Source: Fidelibacterota bacterium (GTDB lineage: Bacteria; Fidelibacterota; Fidelibacteria; Fidelibacterales; Fidelibacteraceae). From it: a DNA stretch of 49,262 bases. The notes under the pieces were generated by a model. The model made no database searches, was not told the DNA's origin, and was given only the letters and a program-made list of their open reading frames with translations. Numbering within the stretch: the first letter of the stretch is position 1; each line of letters begins with the position of its first letter. The DNA lies in assembly GCA_021734505.1 (NCBI GenBank), contig JAIPIT010000006.1:1-49262 (forward strand). The letters run 5' to 3'. Shown here in pieces: positions 25,479 through 34,311 of this stretch. The translations under genes were made by a program, and so were the position numbers.

Positions 25479-26474
25479 ATGAAAAAACAACAAGAGATCA
25501 TTTGGGCTGTGATCGGAGCAGGCAATGTCTGTGAAAAGAAAAGCATGCCTGCCATGAATTTGATACCTCACTCGCGAGTGAAAACCATAATGCGCCGAAA
25601 TGAGGAAGCATGCAGGGATTTTGCTTCTCGTCATAATATTCCCAATTGGACAATTGACAGTAATAATATATTTAACGACTCCGAGATCAATGCGGTTTAT
25701 ATTTCCACTCCACCGGATACCCATGCTTTTTATACGCTCAAAGCGGCACGGGCAGGTAAGGCCGTATATGTTGAAAAACCTATGGCTCGGGACCATTATG
25801 AATGTCTGAGCATGCTTACTGCCTGTGAAAAATCAAGTGTTCCGCTTTTTGTTGCCTACTATCGCCGTGCTCTACCGCATTTTTTGCGAATAAAGGAACT
25901 TTTAGATCAAGGAAAATTAGGATCTGTTAAATCGGTACAAATTAACTTTAATCGCAGCCCGGGAATTGACGATGTCAAAAATCCAGAAAAAATATGGAGA
26001 TTGCAACCGGGCATATCAGGGGGTGGATATTTTCATGATCTGGCTTCCCACCAACTAGACCTCATGGACTTTCTTCTTGGACCCATTATTAAAGCTGAAG
26101 GAAAAGCAAAAAACTTAGCAGGGCTTTACGAACCCGCGGATACCGTTTCAGCAGAATTTGCTTTTCAAAATGGCGTAAAGGGATCAGGTGTTTGGAATTT
26201 TGTGTCCCTGGAACAGGATGTAAAAGATGAGATTATTATTGCCGGAGATAGAGGCGAACTTCACTTTTCAACTTTCGCTCATGCCCGAATTGAAGGTGTC
26301 TTGACCGGCACGGGACTGATATCGGAAGAGATGCTACTACCGCAGCATATTCAGGAACCATTGATCAGAAAAATTGTGTCTGAATTGCGCGGTGAAGGGA
26401 AATGTCCAAGTACCGGAGAAAGTGCCGCCAGAACAAGCCGGGTAATGGATATAATCTGTTTTCATAAGAATTAA
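25479..26474 (+). CDS. Gfo/Idh/MocA family oxidoreductase
   Basis: 331 residues. NAD(P)-dependent dehydrogenase family acting mostly on sugars, inositols or related polyols. The Rossmann nucleotide site is AVIGAGNV near residues 9-16, and the characteristic VEKPM is near residue 103. The C-terminal half is the family's substrate-binding beta-sheet domain (SGGGYFHDLASHQLDLMDFLLG). The His within HDLASHQLD fits the catalytic position. The substrate cannot be predicted. It lies between a small membrane protein and the ZIP transporter in a dense plus-strand run. Confidence 0.9.
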   Translation: MKKQQEIIWAVIGAGNVCEKKSMPAMNLIPHSRVKTIMRRNEEACRDFASRHNIPNWTIDSNNIFNDSEINAVYISTPPDTHAFYTLKAARAGKAVYVEKPMARDHYECLSMLTACEKSSVPLFVAYYRRALPHFLRIKELLDQGKLGSVKSVQINFNRSPGIDDVKNPEKIWRLQPGISGGGYFHDLASHQLDLMDFLLGPIIKAEGKAKNLAGLYEPADTVSAEFAFQNGVKGSGVWNFVSLEQDVKDEIIIAGDRGELHFSTFAHARIEGVLTGTGLISEEMLLPQHIQEPLIRKIVSELRGEGKCPSTGESAARTSRVMDIICFHKN

Positions 26475-26504
26475 GTGAATTTCGAAGCATAAAGGAAATA
26501 AAAG

Positions 26505-27317
26505 ATGATGGAAAAACTTCTAACATATAATCCCATATTATTAGCCTTGCTTGGAACTATATTTACCTGGTTCATGACTGCCGCCGGTTCTTTTATGGTC
26601 ATATTCTTTAAGCAGATCAATCAAAAATTATTGAATTCCATGCTGGGCTTTGCGGCGGGAGTCATGATAGCAGCCTCATTTTGGTCGCTGTTGGCACCTG
26701 CCATTGATATGGCTGAAGCCAATGGGCAGAATCCATGGCTTGTAGCTGTTATCGGCTTCCTTTTGGGTGGAGCGAGTCTTTTGGGAATTGATAAATTGTT
26801 GCCCCACTTACATATGGGCTTACCAACCGAAAAAGCAGAGGGTATTAAAACATCCTGGGAACGCTCTATCCTTTTATTGCTGGCGATCACATTACACAAT
26901 ATTCCCGAAGGTCTTGCAGTGGGTGTCGCCTTTGGTGCCTTATCTCATAATCCCACTATTGGTGCATTAACCGGTGCGATCGCATTGGCCGTAGGTATTG
27001 GCTTGCAAAATTTCCCGGAAGGTGCGGCTGTATCCATCCCACTGCGGCGGGAGGGCATGTCAAGATGGAGAGCATTCAATTATGGACAATTATCAGGAGT
27101 TGTAGAACCCATTGCCGGAGTATTGGGAGCACTTTTGGTTCTAAAGGTTACATCTCTCCTTCCTTATGCACTGGCCTTTGCGGCCGGTGCAATGATCTTT
27201 GTGGTCGTGGAAGAATTAATTCCCGAGTCACAACGCGGAGATGAAACCGATTGGTCCACTATCGGCGCCATGTTAGGTTTTGCAACTATGATGTTGCTGG
27301 ATGTCGCTTTGGGGTAA
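26505..27317 (+). CDS. ZIP family divalent metal transporter (ZupT-like)
   Basis: 270 residues with eight membrane helices. The family's helix-4 metal-binding signature is [14 protein letters not shown] (near residues 131-144), and the helix-5 partner is [10 protein letters not shown] (near 168-177). Both give the His/Asn/Glu set that binds zinc or similar ions. ZIP proteins move metal into the cytoplasm. AAAGGA is 8 bases ahead of the first ATG; a second ATG follows at once. It heads a block whose products (MBL-fold hydrolase, DUF89 phosphatase, radical SAM enzyme) mostly need metal, which suggests a metal-supply role. Confidence 0.93.
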   Translation: MMEKLLTYNPILLALLGTIFTWFMTAAGSFMVIFFKQINQKLLNSMLGFAAGVMIAASFWSLLAPAIDMAEANGQNPWLVAVIGFLLGGASLLGIDKLLPHLHMGLPTEKAEGIKTSWERSILLLLAITLHNIPEGLAVGVAFGALSHNPTIGALTGAIALAVGIGLQNFPEGAAVSIPLRREGMSRWRAFNYGQLSGVVEPIAGVLGALLVLKVTSLLPYALAFAAGAMIFVVVEELIPESQRGDETDWSTIGAMLGFATMMLLDVALG

Positions 27318-27328
27318 AGGAGAAAAAA

Positions 27329-27847
27329 ATGTCTAAAAAAGAACATCACAACCGACCGGACCTTATAGGCGAACATAGCTTTGGTGATGCCGGACAGTTA
27401 ATCTCATTTATTGTTTTTACGATCATATATATATTGGATGTTTTTATTCTTAAAATATCGACCTTCCCTAACGAAATCGTTCCATTATATGTCCGCATCC
27501 CTTTAGCTGTCATTGTTTTTGTGGTCTCAGCATATCTTGTTGTAAAAAGCATATCCATTATTTTTGGAGAAAAACGCGAAAAACCGGAAGTGGTTCGCAA
27601 AGAGATCTATGGCAGAATAAGGCACCCCATGTATGTTTCCGAAATACTTTTATACTTTGGTTTGCTTTGTTTAAATATTTCCCTTATAACTGTAGGAGTT
27701 TGGATACTGATCATTGTATTTCTCTACGCTATTTGTCGATACGAAGAAAAAATATTGATTGAATATTTTGGTAATGATTATATAGCTTACATGAAAGAAG
27801 TTCCCATGTGGATACCACGTTTAAGAAAGAAGAAAAATAATGCTTAA
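27329..27847 (+). CDS. Isoprenylcysteine carboxyl methyltransferase-like (ICMT/PEMT) membrane protein
   Basis: 172 residues from the ATG at 27329, preceded by AAAGGAGA. The longer reading from 27251 would run through the ZIP gene. Several membrane helices, then the family mark RIRHPMYVSEILLYFG near residue 96 and EEKILIEYFGNDYIAYMKEVP at the end. The His-Pro and the Glu-rich tail form the S-adenosylmethionine site of ICMT/PEMT-type methyltransferases. The bacterial members methylate unknown lipids or small molecules. Overlaps the next gene by 8 bases. Confidence 0.87.
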   Translation: MSKKEHHNRPDLIGEHSFGDAGQLISFIVFTIIYILDVFILKISTFPNEIVPLYVRIPLAVIVFVVSAYLVVKSISIIFGEKREKPEVVRKEIYGRIRHPMYVSEILLYFGLLCLNISLITVGVWILIIVFLYAICRYEEKILIEYFGNDYIAYMKEVPMWIPRLRKKKNNA

Positions 27848-28499
27848 GATATCGATCATTTATGATAATACAACTTACCAAAAAAATCTGATAGCGGATT
27901 GGGGCTTTGCGGCCTATATCGAAACGGATGAAAAACATATTCTTTTTGATGCCGGTTCCGATGGCACTATTCTTTTGGAAAATATGAGAAAAATGGGGCT
28001 GGATCCCAAAAAAGTTGATACCGTATTTATTTCTCACCCTCATTTTGATCATACCGGCGGACTTGCCGCATTTTTGCATGAAAACCCCGATGTGGACGTT
28101 TATGTACCAGCATCGCTTCGCGGAGTAAGAAGAGCAAAAAAAGTCATTCATGTTGATGAAGCAATTGAACTGACGGATACGATATTTTCAACAGGTGAGT
28201 TACAGCAGATCGAACAATCCCTGATCATCAAAACGCCGCAAGATCTTGTGGTTCTTGCGGGATGTTCGCATCCCGGATTGGAAAACATCCTGAAAGTGGC
28301 ACGTGAACTCGGCAATATCCATATGACTATTGGCGGATTTCATGGCTTCGATCAATTTGATGTATTAAAGGATGTCGATCTTGTTTGTCCGACACATTGC
28401 ACCCAACATATTAAAAAGATCCATGACCTTTATCCCGAAAAATTTATTCAAGGTGGAGCCGGACGCCGAATAGAGATCCCCTATAAGGAAAATGAATGA
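27840..28499 (+). CDS. Metallo-beta-lactamase fold hydrolase (COG1237 type)
   Basis: 219 residues. The zinc motif HxHxDH is HPHFDH at residues 66-71, and the family-specific LAGCSHPGLENIL follows near 140. GCSHxG is a mark of COG1237, the group that includes the archaeal dihydropterin-related MJ0301 proteins. It is a cytoplasmic metal-dependent hydrolase or transferase of unknown substrate. It overlaps the methyltransferase by 8 bases and the DUF89 gene by 4, so all three are translated together. Confidence 0.9.
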   Translation: MLKISIIYDNTTYQKNLIADWGFAAYIETDEKHILFDAGSDGTILLENMRKMGLDPKKVDTVFISHPHFDHTGGLAAFLHENPDVDVYVPASLRGVRRAKKVIHVDEAIELTDTIFSTGELQQIEQSLIIKTPQDLVVLAGCSHPGLENILKVARELGNIHMTIGGFHGFDQFDVLKDVDLVCPTHCTQHIKKIHDLYPEKFIQGGAGRRIEIPYKENE

Positions 28500-29356
28500 A
28501 AACCTATCTCCAGTGTATTCCCTGTTTTGTAAAACAAGCCCTCAGGGCAGGTTATCTGTCCACCAACAATGAGCATGAGATCAAGGCATTAATGGATCGT
28601 ATCGGATGCAGGATCAAAGATATTACCCTGGATCAAACACCACCGGAAATGGGATTGATCATTTATGACGAGATCCATAAGATCACGGGTATAGACGATC
28701 TTTACAAGAATGAAAAAAAAGCACACATCAAAGAAGCAAAGCGCTTATATCCCATGCTTAAGAAGAGATTGCAATCAGCCGATGATACGCTGTTGATGGC
28801 AGTGCGAATTGCAATTGCCGGTAATGTTATGGATCTTGGAATGGAGAAGAAATTCCATATAGAAAATGATCTTGAACATATTCTTGAAAGAGATTTTGCA
28901 ATCTGTGATTTGATGGATTTTAGGGAAAAATTGGATCAAGCGGAACATATACTTTATCTTGGTGATAATGCCGGCGAATCTGTATTTGACAAGATCCTGA
29001 TCGAGGCGATGGCAAAACCCGTGACCTATGTTGTGCGTGGCAGAGCCATTATCAATGATGTGACGGAAGAAGATGCCATTGATTCCGGACTGGATGAAGT
29101 TGCCGAGATCATTTCTTCCGGCTCACCGGCACCGGCTACGATATTAGATCTATGTAATGAGGATTTTTTAAAAAGATTTAAACAAGCGGATATGATCATC
29201 AGTAAAGGACAGGGTAATTATGAAGGTCTCTCCGAAACGGATCGTCCCGTATTTTTTCTTCTTAAAGCCAAATGCCCTGTGATAGCAGCTGATATTGGCG
29301 TAAAAGAAGATGATATCGTATTGCTATCGGTCCAAAAAACACCTATGGAGAAATAA
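28496..29356 (+). CDS. DUF89 / ARMT1-like damage-control phosphatase
   Basis: 286 residues. The protein opens with KTYLQCIPCFVKQALRAG, the CxxC-containing start of the prokaryotic DUF89 subgroup. It has the metal-site region LGDNAGESVFDKIL near 158-171 and KGQGNYEGLSE near 240. Characterised DUF89 proteins are Mn, Co or Ni-dependent phosphatases that clear damaged sugar phosphates or other metabolites. AAGGAAAATGA is upstream. Its start overlaps the MBL-fold gene by four bases and the CGGC gene starts 4 bases after it. Confidence 0.9.
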   Translation: MKTYLQCIPCFVKQALRAGYLSTNNEHEIKALMDRIGCRIKDITLDQTPPEMGLIIYDEIHKITGIDDLYKNEKKAHIKEAKRLYPMLKKRLQSADDTLLMAVRIAIAGNVMDLGMEKKFHIENDLEHILERDFAICDLMDFREKLDQAEHILYLGDNAGESVFDKILIEAMAKPVTYVVRGRAIINDVTEEDAIDSGLDEVAEIISSGSPAPATILDLCNEDFLKRFKQADMIISKGQGNYEGLSETDRPVFFLLKAKCPVIAADIGVKEDDIVLLSVQKTPMEK

Positions 29357-29360
29357 GCTT

Positions 29361-29807
29361 ATGAAAAAAACCAAAATTGGAATTATTATTTGTCACCGTT
29401 ATCATTCTTGTGCCGGAGGAAAATGCTTTAGAGCCTTACGTGAACGCGAAGGTGCCTTTAAACGTTATTCCAAAGTAGAAGATGTGGAAATTGTGGGATA
29501 TACTTCTTGTGGAGGATGCCCCGGAGGCAATGTTGAATATACACCCGAAGAAATGATCAAAAACGGAGCGGAGGTCATTCACCTTGCAACCGGACTGGTT
29601 GTGGGTTATCCGCCGTGTCCCCGGATCGATCAGTTTAAAAAATATATTGAAACGAGATATCATATTCCCGTTGTGATCGGCACGCACCCAATTCCCGAAA
29701 AATATCAATTGGTCCACGATGAATTGGGCACCTGGAAAAGCGATCATTGGCAAGAAATGCTGTCATCCCTTAAGGATCCCATAGAAATAAGAAAAGCATA
29801 CGATTAA
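29361..29807 (+). CDS. CGGC domain protein
   Basis: 148 residues from the ATG at 29361 (GGAG 9 bases upstream; the in-frame start at 29310 lies inside the DUF89 gene). It is Cys-rich in the CGGC-family way: CHRYHSCAGGKCFRAL near residue 12, then TSCGGCPGGN near 49, and YPPCPRID near 77. The family is predicted to bind metal or a cluster and has no assigned reaction. Position between the DUF89 phosphatase and the radical SAM gene links it to the same pathway. Confidence 0.88.
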   Translation: MKKTKIGIIICHRYHSCAGGKCFRALREREGAFKRYSKVEDVEIVGYTSCGGCPGGNVEYTPEEMIKNGAEVIHLATGLVVGYPPCPRIDQFKKYIETRYHIPVVIGTHPIPEKYQLVHDELGTWKSDHWQEMLSSLKDPIEIRKAYD

Positions 29808-29812
29808 AAATT

Positions 29813-30763
29813 ATGGCCTATCAATATTTATTTGGTCCGGTGCCCTCGCGGCGTTTAGGTATTTCGCTGGGTGTGGACCTTATTCCACACAAAGTATGTA
29901 CACTGAATTGTGTCTATTGTGAATGCGGAGCAACCACGGATTTGACGATCAGTCGTCGGGAATATGTTCCTTATAAAGATGTTATAAAAGAATTAGATCA
30001 CTATCTTAAGCATAATCCCGCCCCGGATTATATTACGTTTTCGGGTTCCGGAGAACCTACGCTAAATCTATATATTGGGGAAGTAATTGCTTATATTAAA
30101 GAAAACCATTCCAAAATTAAATTGGCTGTTCTGACAAATGGGACATTATTCTTTGACCAGGAAGTGCGCAGATCTTTATTAAAGGCGGATGTAGTTCTGC
30201 CCTCGCTTGATGCAGCGACACGAGAAGCCTTTTTGCGCTTGAATCGTCCTTACCGTGATTTGGATCATTTAAGTCATATTGAGAATTTGATAGCATTCCG
30301 TAAAGAATTCAAAGCTAAGATTTGGCTGGAGGTGTTTATTCTTCATGATTATAATGATGATATGGATAATTTACTTGCTCTTAAATCAGCTATCGAACGT
30401 ATTGCACCCGACAGGATTCAATTGAACACGCTTGACAGACCGGGAGTATTAGAAGGGCTCCAGACTGTTTCAATGAATAAATTACTGGAAATAAAAAAGC
30501 TTTGGTCACTTCCTCAAACTGAGATTATTGCTGCGGTATTAGAACGTGAGAGGAAGGCATCGTTTCGGAAAGATATTGAAAACACCATTCTTGAAACTGT
30601 TTCCCGGCGACCGTGTACTTTAATGGATCTTTCGCAAATTCTAGATCTTCATGTAAACGAAATAAATAAATATTTATCAGTATTGGAAACTAAAAATAAA
30701 ATTGAAACACTCAACATGCAACGAGGTGTTTTTTATCAAATGAAACGATCAAAGAATTATTAG
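29813..30763 (+). CDS. Radical SAM protein (COG0731 family)
   Basis: 316 residues. The [4Fe-4S] motif CxxxCxxC is CTLNCVYC near residues 27-34, preceded by FGPVPSRRLGISLGVDL, the opening of the COG0731 group (related to wyosine synthase TYW1). The TFSGSGEPTLN SAM-binding strand follows near 77. The last 80 residues look like a small winged-helix-type domain (RRPCTLMDLSQILDLHVNEI), an addition seen in some members. The substrate is unknown. It closes the packed block begun at the ZIP gene, 5 bases after the CGGC stop. Confidence 0.9.
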   Translation: MAYQYLFGPVPSRRLGISLGVDLIPHKVCTLNCVYCECGATTDLTISRREYVPYKDVIKELDHYLKHNPAPDYITFSGSGEPTLNLYIGEVIAYIKENHSKIKLAVLTNGTLFFDQEVRRSLLKADVVLPSLDAATREAFLRLNRPYRDLDHLSHIENLIAFRKEFKAKIWLEVFILHDYNDDMDNLLALKSAIERIAPDRIQLNTLDRPGVLEGLQTVSMNKLLEIKKLWSLPQTEIIAAVLERERKASFRKDIENTILETVSRRPCTLMDLSQILDLHVNEINKYLSVLETKNKIETLNMQRGVFYQMKRSKNY

Positions 30764-30799
30764 TATCTTTGTGATGTGGATCATTAAAAAGACTATTTA

Positions 30800-30831
30800 T
30801 TTGTGTAAAGATTGAAGTTTCTGTAATTTTG
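30800..30831 (+). promoter_or_regulatory. Bacteroidetes-type promoter ahead of dtd
   Basis: TTTG (30800-30803) and TAATTTTG (30824-30831) are 20 bases apart, matching the TTTG-N19-21-TAnnTTTG consensus of Bacteroidetes housekeeping promoters. Transcription would start near 30838, ahead of the ATG at 30865. A second -7-like box, TATCTTTG, is at 30764-30771. Confidence 0.5.
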
Positions 30832-30864
30832 CACTAAATTACTTATCTAAAACAGGACAGTTAG

Positions 30865-31311
30865 ATGATCGCCGTTATACAGCGCGTACACAGAGCAAAT
30901 GTCACCATTGAGGGCCTTACAAGAGCTTGTATCAACACGGGTCTTGTTATTTTGCTTGGTGTTACTGCCGGTGATATGGAGGCAGATGCCGATTTTCTGG
31001 TCGATAAGATAGGCGGATTGCGCATTTTTCCGGATGAAAAAGGAAAAATGAATATTTCCTTAAAAGATAGTGGTGGCGCCGCTTTGATTATTTCACAATT
31101 CACACTGTGCGGGGATTGGCGAAAAGGTCGTCGTCCCAGTTTTACGGGAGCAGCAAAACCGGATGAAGGTGAGCGACTATACGATTACTTCTGTGATCAT
31201 ATGCGACTGGCCGAGATCCCTGTTGAAACCGGTAAGTTTGGAGCCATGATGGATGTGTCCCTTGTAAACGATGGGCCTGTTACGTTTGTATTGGACAGTA
31301 AACAAAAATGA
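30865..31311 (+). CDS. dtd: D-aminoacyl-tRNA deacylase
   Basis: 148 residues, the standard Dtd length. It removes D-amino acids (and glycine from tRNA-Ala) from mischarged tRNA. Both active-site signatures are intact: SQFTL near residue 77 and NDGPVT near 135 (the cross-subunit Gly-cisPro motif). AGGA precedes the ATG. It probably starts a new transcript from the promoter at 30800 and leads a series of housekeeping genes. Confidence 0.96.
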   Translation: MIAVIQRVHRANVTIEGLTRACINTGLVILLGVTAGDMEADADFLVDKIGGLRIFPDEKGKMNISLKDSGGAALIISQFTLCGDWRKGRRPSFTGAAKPDEGERLYDYFCDHMRLAEIPVETGKFGAMMDVSLVNDGPVTFVLDSKQK

Positions 31312-31328
31312 TCGATAAAGAGGAAAAA

Positions 31329-31739
31329 ATGAAAAAGAAAATTCGTGTTGTTTTAGCAAAACCCGGACTGGACGGCCATGATCGCGGTGCAAAGGTTATC
31401 GCAAACGCTTTACGTGATGCCGGGATGGAAGTGATCTATCTTGGATTACGCCAAACCCCGGAAATGATCGTCAATGCCGCCATTCAAGAAGATGCGGATG
31501 TTATATCTCTGTCAATTCTGTCAGGCGCGCATATGACCATTTTCCCTAAAGTTCTGGAATTGTTAAAAAAGAACGAAATGAACGATGTCTTAGTGGTAGG
31601 CGGAGGTGTTATTCCGGAAGAAGATATGGATGAATTGAAGAAAATGGGAGTGGCGGAGCTTTTTGGACCGGGCACGCCAACCACAGAAACCGTAAATTAT
31701 ATAGAGAAGTGGTTCAAGGACAGTCCGCGTAACGCATAA
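31329..31739 (+). CDS. Stand-alone cobalamin-binding subunit of an acyl-CoA mutase
   Basis: 136 residues from the ATG at 31329, chosen for GAGG 6 bases upstream; a start at 31308 overlapping the dtd stop is possible. It matches the C-terminal B12 domain of methylmalonyl-CoA mutase: [15 protein letters not shown] supplies the DxHxxG motif whose His ligates cobalt, then SLSILSGAH and [10 protein letters not shown]. As a separate small subunit it would pair with a catalytic subunit (methylmalonyl-CoA or a related mutase), but none is in the window. It lies between dtd and radC. Confidence 0.9.
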   Translation: MKKKIRVVLAKPGLDGHDRGAKVIANALRDAGMEVIYLGLRQTPEMIVNAAIQEDADVISLSILSGAHMTIFPKVLELLKKNEMNDVLVVGGGVIPEEDMDELKKMGVAELFGPGTPTTETVNYIEKWFKDSPRNA

Positions 31740-31754
31740 AATTTCGGGGGCGAA

Positions 31755-32450
31755 ATGGGGGCGACGAAAACGACTATGAAACAATGGCCGGTAGATGACC
31801 GGCCACGGGAAAAATGTATCCAGCAAGGTGCTGAAACCTTAAGTCATGCTGAGTTGCTGGCGATACTATTGCGATCCGGCACAAAGAAATTATCAGCTTT
31901 GGATATTGCAAAACAACTATTGGCTGAGAATGATGGTCTTTTGCAGATCGGTATGATGACAACAGGAGCTCTTTCAAAGTATCACGGAGTGGGTCCCGCA
32001 AAAGCGACCACACTGACGGCCGCCTTTCAATTGGGTGCACGTTTCCATGAAGTATTGCAAACGAACGAAACGCCGATCATCACAGGTCCGGAGAGTGTGG
32101 CAAATGCATATGGTGAACGCATGCGTCTTATGCAAAAGGAAGTTTGCAAAGTCATTCTGCTGAACCGGGCACATCGTGCTTATCGGGATATAAATATTTC
32201 CATCGGCAGTATCTCGGCATCCATCGTTCATCCGCGGGAGGTTTTTAAACCGGCAATCGATCATCTTGCTTCGGCGATCATCTTGATGCATAATCACCCA
32301 AGCGGAGAATTAAAAGCCAGTTGTCAGGATATTGAGATCACAAAGACCATTCATCAGGCAGGTGAGATATTGGATATTCCCCTCCTGGACCATATTATAA
32401 TTGGTCATTCAGGTTATTTGAGTTTGCGTGAAGAAGGACATATGGAGTAG
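31755..32450 (+). CDS. radC: RadC family JAB domain protein
   Basis: 231 residues, full length. A helix-hairpin-helix-type N-terminal region (LLRSGTKKLSALDIAKQLL; YHGVGPAKATTL) is followed by the MPN/JAB metalloprotease-like domain with the JAMM motif HNHPSG near 183 and the later Asp in CQDIEITK. RadC's biochemical role is still unclear despite the old DNA-repair name. An in-frame ATG seven codons in (31776) would give the more usual opening KQWPVDDRPREK, so the start is not certain. Confidence 0.93.
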   Translation: MGATKTTMKQWPVDDRPREKCIQQGAETLSHAELLAILLRSGTKKLSALDIAKQLLAENDGLLQIGMMTTGALSKYHGVGPAKATTLTAAFQLGARFHEVLQTNETPIITGPESVANAYGERMRLMQKEVCKVILLNRAHRAYRDINISIGSISASIVHPREVFKPAIDHLASAIILMHNHPSGELKASCQDIEITKTIHQAGEILDIPLLDHIIIGHSGYLSLREEGHME

Positions 32451-32453
32451 ATC

Positions 32454-33230
32454 ATGAAAAAAATAAATTATTATGAAGACAATCAATCTGTACTTGAACA
32501 TCTTGAAAAGAGCGAAACAAATGTTGCCCTGGAAAAGGCAAAATTATTATTGAATAATTATCCCAAAGATGCCTTGGTCTTGTTTTCTATGGGATTATGT
32601 TATTATCAAAAAGAAGATATTTTTCATGCCATTGAAAGTTTCACACGGGCATTGCGATATGATCCAAGTTTCATTTCAGCGGCAGAAATGTTGCTGAAGC
32701 TGAACAAAGACAATTACTCGCTTGGAGAGTTAAAATACATTTACTCTTTGATCATCGCTTACAAAGATGGCACGGATGAAATGTATAATTTCATTCGGAA
32801 ATTCGAAGACACAGCAATGAATTCAAATCTATCTATTCCAAATTTTGGACAAGATGCGCTGAAAACTGAAGGTTTGCCGGGTGTTGATGATAATGCGTAT
32901 ATTCAACATTTAATTACAGAAATGGACAAACCGGAGCGAAAAGAACAAACTGAAATCCCGAAGCGTAAAGAAATGTCCATTGTACCGGAACAGCAATTCA
33001 TACCGCCGCCAAAGAAAAAGATACCCGTTCAAAACAATAAGAACGATCAAAGTATTCGATATGGGATCGAAACTTTTACCATGGCAAAACTCTATATTCG
33101 CCAGGGTTTATTTGAACAAGCCATGAGTATTTTGTTGAAATTACAGCAACGGGATCCCGAATCGGAATTAATCAATACCGAGATCAATCATGTAAAACAA
33201 CTCATGCTGGATGAAAAAAAGGAATCATAA
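32454..33230 (+). CDS. Tetratricopeptide repeat protein
   Basis: 258 residues. TPR-like helices occur at residues about 12-90 (ALVLFSMGLCYYQKEDIFHA, the classic TPR pattern). A Pro/Lys-rich linker spans 160-195, and a final TPR near 205-250 reads MAKLYIRQGLFEQAMSILLKL. No signal peptide, so cytoplasmic; probably a protein-interaction scaffold. No specific function can be given. GGAG 6 bases before its ATG lies in the radC end, and its stop overlaps the next start (TAATG), so it is coupled to both. Confidence 0.82.
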   Translation: MKKINYYEDNQSVLEHLEKSETNVALEKAKLLLNNYPKDALVLFSMGLCYYQKEDIFHAIESFTRALRYDPSFISAAEMLLKLNKDNYSLGELKYIYSLIIAYKDGTDEMYNFIRKFEDTAMNSNLSIPNFGQDALKTEGLPGVDDNAYIQHLITEMDKPERKEQTEIPKRKEMSIVPEQQFIPPPKKKIPVQNNKNDQSIRYGIETFTMAKLYIRQGLFEQAMSILLKLQQRDPESELINTEINHVKQLMLDEKKES

Positions 33231-34303
33231 TGAACAGTATACGCCTCAAACGTTTACGCGAAGTAATGAAAATAAACAATCTGGATGCGATGTTTATCAG
33301 CTTTTCATCCAATCTTCGCTATATCTCCGGTTATTCAGGATCCAACGGCATCTGTTATATAACGCTGGATGATGCTTGGTTTTTTACCGATTTTCGCTAT
33401 AAAACACAAAGTGCCGCAGAAGTAAATAATATGAACATTGAGGTGCCTGTCGGGAAAGACCTTACACAAGCCATGAAAGAAAAGGGATGCGTTAAAAGCG
33501 GTGCTGTTATTGGTTTTGAGGGGGATCATCTTAGTTTTGAACAATATGATAAAATCAGATCGTTATTCCCGGATAATAAATTCATCAACAAAGCACTGCT
33601 GATGGAAGAGATCGCTTCGGTAAAAGAGGAAGTGGAAATTGAATATTTTCGCGAAGCGGCACGGATCACCGATGCGGCTTTTAAAGAATTAATAAAAGAG
33701 ATCAAACCGGGTATCAGCGAAAAAATGCTTGATGCAAAACTATCTTATATCATGAAAAGTCTGGGAGCGGACAAGGACAGTTTCGACACCATTATTGCTT
33801 CTGGCGTCAATGGCTCGCGGCCCCATCATTCTCCTACAGAAAAACCACTTGAAAAGGGTGAATTGGTAACTATTGATTTTGGTGCTATGTATAAAGGGTA
33901 TCACGGAGATGTAACGCGAACGGTCTGTCTCGGCAAGGCCGATGCCAAACAGCGGGAGATCTATGATATCGTTCTTCAAGCCCAACTGAAAGCGTTGGAT
34001 GGTATTCGCCCCGGCGTAACGGGCAAAGCTGTGGATGCCATAGCCCGTGATTATATTTCATCCAAAGGATATGGTGACTATTTTGGTCACGGATTGGGTC
34101 ATGGACTCAGTTTGGAGATCCACGCCGAACCGCGTTTGTCCCCAACATACGAAAAAGAATTATTGCTTAATCAAGTTGTTACTGTTGAGCCGGGTATCTA
34201 TATCCCCGGATGGAGTGGCGTTCGAATCGAAGATGATGTTATCATTACGAAAACCGGTCATGAAAACCTCACAAAAGCAACAAAAGAACTGCTTGAACTG
34301 TAA
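33230..34303 (+). CDS. M24 family metallopeptidase (Xaa-Pro aminopeptidase/dipeptidase type)
   Basis: 357 residues. Creatinase-like N-terminal domain (about 1-125) then the pita-bread catalytic domain. All five metal ligands can be placed: Asp in TIDFGAMYKGYHGDVTRT (two), His in HGLGHGLSLEIHAEP, Glu in TVEPGIYIPG, Glu in VRIEDDV. It cleaves N-terminal residues or dipeptides preceding proline. AAGGAATCATA precedes the ATG. Bacterial homologues of this length are variously called PepP or PepQ; I cannot choose between them. Confidence 0.94.
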   Translation: MNSIRLKRLREVMKINNLDAMFISFSSNLRYISGYSGSNGICYITLDDAWFFTDFRYKTQSAAEVNNMNIEVPVGKDLTQAMKEKGCVKSGAVIGFEGDHLSFEQYDKIRSLFPDNKFINKALLMEEIASVKEEVEIEYFREAARITDAAFKELIKEIKPGISEKMLDAKLSYIMKSLGADKDSFDTIIASGVNGSRPHHSPTEKPLEKGELVTIDFGAMYKGYHGDVTRTVCLGKADAKQREIYDIVLQAQLKALDGIRPGVTGKAVDAIARDYISSKGYGDYFGHGLGHGLSLEIHAEPRLSPTYEKELLLNQVVTVEPGIYIPGWSGVRIEDDVIITKTGHENLTKATKELLEL

Positions 34304-34311
34304 TTCTTATC

